Source: Winogradskyella eckloniae (GTDB taxonomy: Bacteria; Bacteroidota; Bacteroidia; Flavobacteriales; Flavobacteriaceae). From it: DNA of 64,000 nt. Made by a program: the position numbers and the translations under genes. Every line of letters starts with the position of its first letter. Position 1 is the stretch's first letter. This document shows positions 9,145-15,951 of this stretch, one piece after another. A model generated the notes under the pieces. It saw only the letters and a program-made list of their open reading frames with translations, was not told the DNA's origin and ran no database searches. The stretch spans positions 62,001 through 126,000 of the forward strand of contig NZ_JABRWP010000010.1 of assembly GCF_013249045.1 (NCBI RefSeq). Direction: 5' to 3'.

Positions 9145-10149
9145 TTGAGCTGGTTAAAGAAAGATCCTTTACAGATTATTGCTTTTCAAGGATACGGAAC
9201 AGATACTCATTTTTATGCACGTGGAAGAGCATTAGAAGATGAGTCCATAGATCTAGATGAACAGCATATTTGGCACCTTATTGTAAATACTTGGAAACGA
9301 TTTGAAACCGATGAAATTAAAAATGTTGGCGTGCGAATTAAGTTGCCAAACAATAAAATTCTTAAAGGTGTAACAGATCAAAAAGGGTATTATAAGTTTG
9401 AAGAAAACTTAGAAAATTTAAAATCACTTACCAATGAAGAAGGTTGGCTGTCGTTTGTATTGTCTTATGATAGTGCCAATTTAAAGCGTACCATTCAGAA
9501 TAAAAACAGGTTTCCTGGTGAGGTGTTAATTCCATCTACTAAAGCGCAATTTGGTGTAGCAAGCGATATAGATGATACCATTTTGCATACAGGTGTTGCA
9601 TCTACTTTAAAATGGAAAGTAATTTATAATTCTATATTTAAGCATGCTAAAAATAGAATTCCTTTAGAAGGTGCGGCAGAATTTTATCACAAGTTACATC
9701 GTGGAGCGTCTGGAGAAAATGCAAATCCTATATTTTATGTTAGTCATAGTCCATGGAATTTGTATCGTTATTTAGAATTGTTTCTAAGACAAAACAAATT
9801 TCCTAAAGGTCCTATTTTATTAAGAAGTTTAAGTAATTTTTTGAAAAAGAAACCGCAAGATGAAAAACCTCAAAAGCAAAAAGAAATTCTTAACCTTTTA
9901 AAAACCTATCCTAACTTGCCATTTATTTTAATAGGAGATAGTGGAGAGCATGATCCTGATATCTATATGGAAATTGCTGAAGAATTTCCAGAAAGAATAT
10001 TGGCGATATACTTAAGGAACGTAAAACATAAAAAGAAGATGTTACGCGTAAAAAGTCTTTCTGAGAATTTTAAAACAACGCCTATGTTACTCGTAGAAAA
10101 TAGCAATCAGGCCATTGAGCATGCCAGAATACACGGGTTTATTGCTTAG
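9145..10149 (+). CDS. App1-family phosphatidate phosphatase-like protein (DUF2183)
   Basis: The 334-aa protein has the DxDxT phosphatase signature in ASDIDDTILHTG at about residue 137, then YVSHSPWNLY and LIGDSGEHDPDIY. These match the App1/DUF2183 phosphatidate phosphatase domain of the HAD superfamily. The N-terminal 120 residues include a predicted beta-rich transthyretin-like segment (GVRIKLPNNKILKGVTDQKG). The only reasonable start is TTG at 9145. Its stop overlaps the stop of the convergent deoxynucleoside kinase by four bases. The substrate may be a phospholipid, but the bacterial members are little studied. Confidence 0.8.
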   Translation: MSWLKKDPLQIIAFQGYGTDTHFYARGRALEDESIDLDEQHIWHLIVNTWKRFETDEIKNVGVRIKLPNNKILKGVTDQKGYYKFEENLENLKSLTNEEGWLSFVLSYDSANLKRTIQNKNRFPGEVLIPSTKAQFGVASDIDDTILHTGVASTLKWKVIYNSIFKHAKNRIPLEGAAEFYHKLHRGASGENANPIFYVSHSPWNLYRYLELFLRQNKFPKGPILLRSLSNFLKKKPQDEKPQKQKEILNLLKTYPNLPFILIGDSGEHDPDIYMEIAEEFPERILAIYLRNVKHKKKMLRVKSLSENFKTTPMLLVENSNQAIEHARIHGFIA

Positions 10150-10760
10150 AATAATCCGTTAATTTGTGCATCAATTTTATTAATGATACCTCCTAAGTCT
10201 TCAGGATTAGCAACAAAATCTAAATTGTCTACATCTATAATTAATAAATTTCCTTTATCGTATTTAGAAATCCAAGCCTCGTAGCGTTCATTAAGTCGAC
10301 TTAAATAATCGATACTAATAGTGTTTTCGTAATCGCGTCCTCTTTTATGGATTTGTGCGACTAAATTAGGTATAGAACTACGTAAGTAAATAAGTAAATC
10401 TGGTCCTTTTACAAAAGATTCCATTAATTCAAATAACGAAGAATAATTTTCAAAATCACGATTGGTCATTAAACCCATGGCGTGTAAGTTGGGTGCAAAA
10501 ATATGTGCATCCTCATAGATTGTTCTGTCTTGAATGATATCTTTACCGCTATCGTGAATTTGGTTAACTTGTCTAAATCTACTATTTAAAAAATAGACCT
10601 GTAGGTTAAAACTCCAACGTTCCATCTGATTATAAAAATCATCTAAATACGGATTATCAACTACATCTTCTAATTGTGCTTCCCACTTAAAATGTTTCGC
10701 TAGTAATTTTGTAAGTGTAGTTTTTCCGGCTCCAATATTTCCTGCAACGGCTACATGCAT
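10146..10760 (-). CDS. Deoxynucleoside kinase
   Basis: The 204-aa protein is a dGK/dCK-type deoxynucleoside kinase that phosphorylates salvaged deoxynucleosides. Visible motifs are the P-loop GNIGAGKTT at residues 7-15, the substrate residues in LEDVVDNPYLDDFY, the DRTIYEDAHIFA segment equivalent to the ERS/DRS motif, and the lid arginines in HKRGRDYE. Which base it prefers cannot be deduced. It lies three bases downstream of a secreted protein gene in the same operon. Other nucleotide genes (a nucleoside transporter, thyA and DHFR) are elsewhere in the window. Confidence 0.9.
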   Translation of the reverse strand: MHVAVAGNIGAGKTTLTKLLAKHFKWEAQLEDVVDNPYLDDFYNQMERWSFNLQVYFLNSRFRQVNQIHDSGKDIIQDRTIYEDAHIFAPNLHAMGLMTNRDFENYSSLFELMESFVKGPDLLIYLRSSIPNLVAQIHKRGRDYENTISIDYLSRLNERYEAWISKYDKGNLLIIDVDNLDFVANPEDLGGIINKIDAQINGLF

Positions 10761-10763
10761 AAT

Positions 10764-11558
10764 CTAATCTAATTTTAATTGGTATTGATATAGTAAATTT
10801 TCTCGGTAAATATACACCGTTTCATTGGTTACCAAAAACTGTTTTATTAACATTTTTGGATGTTTAACAGGTAATATTTCTGTTTGGTTTTTTTCTAAGA
10901 TAAACAAAGAATCTTCTTTTTTTAAAACCAAATGCGCTTCGTTAAATGCCAAACTTTCGTAGCCTGTGTTTTTCAGTTTTCTTATTAAGCTTCCAAAATA
11001 ATTATAGATATAAAGATAATTTTCAGTGAGTAAGAAGCAATAATTATAATCGCTTTTTAAATCTAATACTTTAGATTGTACTGGTACTGTTTTTAGTTTG
11101 GTTTTGTTTGAAGCATAATCGTATAATTCTAAATATTGAAAATCTTCATTAAATAACCAAAGTGTATTGTTGTAGCCAGAAGATACAAAAGATACATTTT
11201 TGTAAGTAGTGTTAGAATTAAAATCTATTTTAGAAATTTCTGCCAAGCGATTATCTAAAATTATAACGGTATTAAAATCTTTGTAAAACAGATTTAATTT
11301 TAAAGGGTTAAAGGTGTTTGCTGACGAAATTTCGCCCAATTGAAAATTAGAATAACTAATTATGGTGTCCTTTGTTTTTTTATGGAAGGTGTTATTTTCC
11401 GTTGAATAATAGATGGTTTTGTAATTATCTATTCCAAAAATAGATTTCGCTTTTATTGTGGTAGAATCTTTTAAGGTTGCAGTAGCCTGTTGCGAGTTGT
11501 TTTCTTGAGAAAAGCCCAAAAAACTTGATATTAATAATAAAAGGAAAAGCTTTTGCAT
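10764..11558 (-). CDS. Exported protein of unknown function, beta-propeller-like
   Basis: The 264-aa product has a clear signal peptide (MQKLFLLLLISSFLGFSQ). The rest is rich in short alternating hydrophobic strands such as TVIILDNRLAEISKID, NTLWLFNEDFQYLELYD and CFLLTENYLYIYNYFG, a pattern suggesting a small beta-propeller or similar repeat sheet. No catalytic motif is recognisable. Its stop is three bases from the start of the deoxynucleoside kinase gene, so the two are co-transcribed, although a shared role is not obvious. Comparable proteins are found beside this kinase in other flavobacteria as far as I recall; this is not checked. Confidence 0.65.
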   Translation of the reverse strand: MQKLFLLLLISSFLGFSQENNSQQATATLKDSTTIKAKSIFGIDNYKTIYYSTENNTFHKKTKDTIISYSNFQLGEISSANTFNPLKLNLFYKDFNTVIILDNRLAEISKIDFNSNTTYKNVSFVSSGYNNTLWLFNEDFQYLELYDYASNKTKLKTVPVQSKVLDLKSDYNYCFLLTENYLYIYNYFGSLIRKLKNTGYESLAFNEAHLVLKKEDSLFILEKNQTEILPVKHPKMLIKQFLVTNETVYIYRENLLYQYQLKLD

Positions 11559-11653
11559 AGAGTTTTACCACTTAAGACTGAAAAATACAAAATTGTATGA
11601 GTATATAACGCTTTAGGGTTGTAGTAATTTTAAATGCAAATAATTTATTAGGA

Positions 11654-12337
11654 TTAAAACGTTAATTTATAGCCAAATCCACGCACATTAATAATCTGTA
11701 TGTTTTGGTCTTTTTGTAATTTTTTACGCAGTTTACTGATAAAAACATCCATGCTTCTTGCGGTGAAAAAATCATCAGTTCCCCAAAGTTTATTCAGAAT
11801 TAAAGAACGGTCTAAAACCTGATTTTTATTTTTGATGAGATGAAACAATAAATGTGCTTCTCTGTGAGTGAGTTGAACGGACTCCTCATCCACATAGCTC
11901 AATTGTTGTTTAGGAAAATCGAAAGTGAATTGACCAAGCGTTATACGCTCAGCTATTTTTTGCGTTTTAGTTCTATCTACTAAATTATGCACTCTAACAA
12001 TAAGTTCTTCCATGCTAAACGGTTTTTTTAGGTAGTCATTGCCGCCAATAGAAAAGCCTTCAACCACATCTGCAGTTTGAGATTTTGCCGTTAAAAATAT
12101 AATTGGGATAGTATCATCTATAGCTCTAATGTCTTTAGCTAAAGTAAAACCATCTTTTTTAGGCATCATAACATCTAGGACTAAAATATCTGGAGTTTCA
12201 GTTTGATATTTTTTAAGAGCAATGTCTCCATTTTCGCAGAGGATAACCTCAAAATTTCGAGTTTCTAAACTCTCTTTTATAATCTGTCCTAATGCGGCTT
12301 CGTCCTCAGCCAATAAGAGTTTAATTTTATTAGCCAT
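11654..12337 (-). CDS. OmpR/PhoB-family response regulator
   Basis: The 227-aa protein has a receiver domain (residues 1-120) with acidic pocket E11-D12 and phospho-acceptor D55 in ILVLDVMMPKKDG, the conserved Thr and Lys in IFLTAKS and NDYLKKPF, and a C-terminal winged-helix DNA-binding domain (about 130-227) ending in INVRGFGYKLTF. The gene start overlaps the end of the histidine kinase gene by eight bases, so the pair is translationally coupled. OmpR-type regulators bind tandem half-sites about 10-11 bp apart. Three such hexamers lie upstream of the kinase gene at 13882-13907, and the divergent GLPGLI genes are the natural targets. Confidence 0.92.
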   Translation of the reverse strand: MANKIKLLLAEDEAALGQIIKESLETRNFEVILCENGDIALKKYQTETPDILVLDVMMPKKDGFTLAKDIRAIDDTIPIIFLTAKSQTADVVEGFSIGGNDYLKKPFSMEELIVRVHNLVDRTKTQKIAERITLGQFTFDFPKQQLSYVDEESVQLTHREAHLLFHLIKNKNQVLDRSLILNKLWGTDDFFTARSMDVFISKLRKKLQKDQNIQIINVRGFGYKLTF

Positions 12338-13841
12338 TGGGAAGTGTAATTTTAAAAGTGGTTAAATTTTTATTTAATTCTAAATCTATAGAACCTTTAT
12401 GTTTTTCTATAATCGTTTTGGTGTAGTATAAACCAATTCCAAAGCCTTTTACATCGTGTTGGTTGCCTTTAGGTACGCGATAAAATTTATCGAAAATTTG
12501 TGCTTTATTGGTTTTAGTTAGGCTGTTTCCGTTATCAGAAATTAAAATTGTAGAATGCGTTTTGTTGGTCTTAAACGTAATAGTAATTTCTTCTCCACCA
12601 TATTTTATGGCATTATCTAAAATGTTATTTAAAGCATTTTCAATATGAAATAAGTCGGCAAAAACGATGACGTTTTCAAGTTGAGAATTACATCGTATGG
12701 CTTTTTCTGGAAATTGAATTTTATAACGATTGGTTAGCGTTACTAGTAGTTCTGATAGGTTAAAGTTTTCTTTTTTTAGCTCTAAGTTATTGCTGTCTAA
12801 GGTTGCGGTTTCAAGCATTTTTTCAACCATAATGTTTAATTTACCTAATTGTTCTGATGACATATTTAGATACTTCTTGGTCTTCTCTTTGTCTTCAATG
12901 GCATTAAAATTATTTATACTTTCTATGGCTGCACTAATGGTCGCTATGGGCGTTTTAAACTCGTGAGTAATATTACTAATAAGATCGTTTTTTACTTCGG
13001 CTAGTTGCTTTTGGTCACGTATAATTTTTAAAAGATAAAATAAGATGCTAATGACAGCAAGTATAAGAAGTGTAGAGATGAGTAAGCCTCCCAAAATCCG
13101 TTTTAGAATCACTTTAGTTGTATTGCTGAAGTCTATTTGTAATGTACTGTTATCTGGTAAAAAAGTGGATTTAGAGGTGGTTGATAAAATTTCAGAGTCT
13201 TCTGAAAATGTAGGCGTTGTAGGTGATGCTTTTTTTTCAAGGAAGTTTTTAAAAAAATTCTCATTTTTAAAATGTAAAACAAAATCAACATTTAACTGTT
13301 TTCGGGTAAGTTCATTATAAAGTAGACTATCTAGTTTTATTAAATTGATACTATCATTATTAATAGAAAACATAACCTTAGATGTTAACATTTCAATTTT
13401 TGAAGCCTTTAGACTATCGCTTTGTTTTGGTTCTGTAAATAAGTGTTTGTTGTTTTTAATGCGTTTTTGCAGCATTAAGGAGTCTGCTTTGAGTCCTTTA
13501 ATAATTGTAATACCATCAATGGTATTCGGTTCAATGTCGTTTAGATTTGTAAATTCTTTATCGGATTCTTTAATGTTTTTTAGTAGGTTAGAAAGTTTTT
13601 GATTTTCTTTTAAGTCGCCTATTTTTTTGTCGTTTTCAAAAAACACGCTAAACGTTGTGCGCTCTGCTAAATCCGCATAATAGTCATCTACGGCTTTATC
13701 TAAACTAATTTGTACATCGTTAATGAGTTGTCGTTTGCTCGTTTGGTAATTTTTATAATTCCAATAGACTTGTATACTAATTGTAACAAGGATAACAACA
13801 ACAATGGTGTACAAAACCCACTTGTATCTTCTATCATTCAT
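12330..13841 (-). CDS. Membrane sensor histidine kinase
   Basis: The 503-aa kinase has TM1 at about residues 8-24, a periplasmic sensor region of about 220 residues, and TM2 at about 250-271. The dimerisation box follows, with phospho-acceptor H293 in NITHEFKTPIATISA. The ATPase domain has the N box (NALNNILDNAIKYGG), G1 (ISDNGNSL) and G2 (GFGIGLYYTKTIIEKHKGS). No recognisable PAS or Cache signature can be read in the periplasmic part, so the stimulus is unknown. It is co-transcribed with the response regulator and divergent from two GLPGLI genes and a barrel protein, suggesting an envelope signal. Confidence 0.92.
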   Translation of the reverse strand: MNDRRYKWVLYTIVVVILVTISIQVYWNYKNYQTSKRQLINDVQISLDKAVDDYYADLAERTTFSVFFENDKKIGDLKENQKLSNLLKNIKESDKEFTNLNDIEPNTIDGITIIKGLKADSLMLQKRIKNNKHLFTEPKQSDSLKASKIEMLTSKVMFSINNDSINLIKLDSLLYNELTRKQLNVDFVLHFKNENFFKNFLEKKASPTTPTFSEDSEILSTTSKSTFLPDNSTLQIDFSNTTKVILKRILGGLLISTLLILAVISILFYLLKIIRDQKQLAEVKNDLISNITHEFKTPIATISAAIESINNFNAIEDKEKTKKYLNMSSEQLGKLNIMVEKMLETATLDSNNLELKKENFNLSELLVTLTNRYKIQFPEKAIRCNSQLENVIVFADLFHIENALNNILDNAIKYGGEEITITFKTNKTHSTILISDNGNSLTKTNKAQIFDKFYRVPKGNQHDVKGFGIGLYYTKTIIEKHKGSIDLELNKNLTTFKITLPNG

Positions 13842-13881
13842 ACACCAAATGTATAAAGTAAAACTTTAGCAGTCACAATGG

Positions 13882-13907
13882 GTTAACACTCGTTAACGTT
13901 GGTTAAC
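13882..13907. promoter_or_regulatory. Triple GTTAAC operator, 10-bp phased
   Basis: GTTAAC occurs at 13882-13887, 13892-13897 and 13902-13907, exactly one helical turn apart. The site lies in the 126-bp gap between the divergent histidine kinase (start 13841) and the first GLPGLI gene (start 13968). Tandem direct half-sites with 10-11 bp period are the usual binding form of OmpR/PhoB regulators, and the kinase's own regulator is of this type. A further GGTTAACC lies at 15897-15904 before the barrel gene. Binding by this regulator is an inference. Confidence 0.6.
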
Positions 13908-13967
13908 ATAAATAGTGGTTTGATTTTTAGATAATTGTAGTATATTAATCAAAAAACATACTATATC

Positions 13968-14828
13968 ATGAAAAATCTCTCAATTCTATTCTCATTGTTA
14001 TTTATTCTTGTGGCATCATCAGTTTTAGCTCAAGATTTTCAAGGCGTCGCGACTTACCGAACGCAACGCAAAATTGATATTAAAATGGATAGCACTAAGA
14101 TGAATGATGCTATGCAAACCAAAATGATTGAAATGATGAAAAAAGGATTTCAGAAGACGTATACATTAACCTTTGATAAAACATCATCTTTATACAAGCA
14201 AGAAGTAGAATTAGATAAGCCTCAAGTGGGTGGAGAAATGACGATGTCTTTTGGGAATAGTGGTGACGATGTCTTTTATAAGAATATAAAGGATAAGAAT
14301 TATGTAGATCAAAAAGAAACCATGGGAAAAAAGTTTTTAATTAAAGATTCAATAACGACTATTGAGTGGAAATTAGAGACAGACACAAAACATATTGGCG
14401 AGTATACTTGTTTCAAGGCCACTTACATTAAGCAGGTACCTAAAAGAAAAAAAATCAATTTTAGTAGTAATTCAAATAAAAAAACGGAGGAAGCTGATGA
14501 GAATAAAGACGAAGCGGTAGAAATGGAAGATCGTATCATTACGGCTTGGTATACACCTCAAATACCAGTGAGTAATGGACCTGCAAAATACCAAGGTTTA
14601 CCAGGATTAATATTAGAGGTTCATGACGGAACGCTTACTGTGATTTGTAGCCAAATCATTATAAATCCTGAAGAAAAAGTAGAGATTGTAGAACCTACAA
14701 AAGGAAAAGAAGTAAACCAAAAAGAATATAACGACATTATGGACAAGAAAACCAAGGAAATGATGGAGCGTTATGCACCTCGTAAAGGTGGTAAAGGCGA
14801 AAGCTTTAGTATTACAATAGGAGGTTAA
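13968..14828 (+). CDS. GLPGLI-family exported protein
   Basis: The 286-aa protein has a signal peptide (MKNLSILFSLLFILVASSVLAQ) followed directly by DFQGVATY. It carries the diagnostic GLPGLI motif at about residues 210-215 (YQGLPGLILEVHDG), preceded by AWYTPQIPVSNGP. This is a Bacteroidota-specific exported family of unknown function. A lysine/glutamate-rich linker lies at about 160-187. The paralogue downstream shares the same layout, including the GKKFLI and IGEYTCFKATY segments. The gene is the first of three on the plus strand facing the two-component operon and has the triple GTTAAC site upstream. Confidence 0.88.
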   Translation: MKNLSILFSLLFILVASSVLAQDFQGVATYRTQRKIDIKMDSTKMNDAMQTKMIEMMKKGFQKTYTLTFDKTSSLYKQEVELDKPQVGGEMTMSFGNSGDDVFYKNIKDKNYVDQKETMGKKFLIKDSITTIEWKLETDTKHIGEYTCFKATYIKQVPKRKKINFSSNSNKKTEEADENKDEAVEMEDRIITAWYTPQIPVSNGPAKYQGLPGLILEVHDGTLTVICSQIIINPEEKVEIVEPTKGKEVNQKEYNDIMDKKTKEMMERYAPRKGGKGESFSITIGG

Positions 14829-14848
14829 TAGTATTAACATAAGTTTAA

Positions 14849-14870
14849 CAAGTAAAGGTTTTACTTTTTG
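14849..14870 (+). terminator. Weak terminator-like hairpin after the first GLPGLI gene
   Basis: AAGTAAA (14850-14856) pairs with TTTACTT (14860-14866) across a three-base loop and runs into a short T tract. With seven A/T-rich pairs it is weak and could give partial readthrough to the second GLPGLI gene. Confidence 0.4.
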
Positions 14871-14942
14871 TGTTTTACTGAGTCTTACCAGATGTAAGAT
14901 TAACTAATTTTGTTATTCAGTAAAAAACTTAGAATATTATAA

Positions 14943-15851
14943 ATGAAAAAATTACCATTAAAAGTTGCTCTGTTATTAACTGTATTTTTAACGAGTGCAT
15001 CCGTATTTGCTCAAGATTTTCAAGGAAAAGCGTATTACCAATCTAAAATCACTATGGATATGGAGGGCATTGGAGGACCAGATGCTAGTCCTGAACGAAA
15101 AAAGCAAATAGCAGAACGTATGAAAAGCTTTTTAGAAAAGGAGTATGTGTTAACCTTTAATCAGGCTGAATCCATTTATAAAGAAGAAGAGAAATTGGCA
15201 GCTCCAGGTGGTGGAAGAGGATTTGGAGGATTTGGAGCAAGTTTAACAGGTGGTCCAAAATATAAAAATGTAAAAACTAAAGAGGTTATTACGGATCAAG
15301 AATTTTTTGGTAAAAAGTTTTTAATTGTAGACGAATTAAAAAACTTAGAGTGGAAAATGGGTACAGAGACCAAACAAATTGGTCAGTATACATGTTTTAA
15401 GGCAACCGCAACCACCACATCTGATGCGTTTGATTTTAGTGTTTTTAGACGACGTGGTAGAGGAGGAAGAGGAAATGATAGAGAGGAAAGCACAAAAGAA
15501 AAGGATAGTACAAAGCGTGAGGTAAAAGACAAAACGAAGGACTCAGAAACTAAAGCACCAAAAACAATAGAAGTCGTGGCTTGGTATTCACCACAAATAC
15601 CAGTGAACCAAGGACCAGATGGATATTGGGGATTACCAGGCTTAATATTAGAAGTGAATGCAGACCGAACAACTATTTTGTGTACAAAAATTGTTCTAAA
15701 TCCTGAGGAGAAAGAAGCTATAGATAAGCCTAAAAAAGGTGATGAAGTTACACAGGCGGAATACAATGACATTGTAACAAAAAAAATGAAAGAAATGCAA
15801 GAATTGCGTGGCGGAAGAGGTGGCCGAGGAGGTGGCCGAGGACGTAACTAA
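14943..15851 (+). CDS. GLPGLI-family exported protein with Arg/Gly-rich segments
   Basis: This 302-aa paralogue of the preceding gene starts with a signal peptide ending in SASVFAQ and then DFQGKAYY. The GLPGLI motif is at residues 230-235 (YWGLPGLILEVNAD), preceded by AWYSPQIPVNQGP. It differs in three low-complexity insertions: a Gly/Phe-rich stretch at about 88-100, a basic RRRGRGGRG run at about 170 followed by a charged Lys/Glu/Asp linker, and a C-terminal tail GGRGGRGGGRGRN. Function of the family is unknown. It probably works with its neighbour and the barrel protein downstream. Confidence 0.88.
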   Translation: MKKLPLKVALLLTVFLTSASVFAQDFQGKAYYQSKITMDMEGIGGPDASPERKKQIAERMKSFLEKEYVLTFNQAESIYKEEEKLAAPGGGRGFGGFGASLTGGPKYKNVKTKEVITDQEFFGKKFLIVDELKNLEWKMGTETKQIGQYTCFKATATTTSDAFDFSVFRRRGRGGRGNDREESTKEKDSTKREVKDKTKDSETKAPKTIEVVAWYSPQIPVNQGPDGYWGLPGLILEVNADRTTILCTKIVLNPEEKEAIDKPKKGDEVTQAEYNDIVTKKMKEMQELRGGRGGRGGGRGRN

Positions 15852-15951
15852 TTTAGAGTCATTTTTATTTTCGCAACCACATATCAATGAGTAAGGGTTA
15901 ACCAAAAATTGATAAAGCAAAAAATAAATACAACAATCACAACCAAATTAT

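Noticed and set aside
12730-13602. Several frames on the plus strand opposite the histidine kinase gene
   Set aside because: All are antisense shadows of the kinase and none has a motif or a start region.
14834-14849. Two TTAAC repeats 11 bp apart before the second GLPGLI gene
   Set aside because: They lack the full GTTAAC hexamer and occur in very A/T-rich sequence, so chance is likely. I did not list them as an operator.
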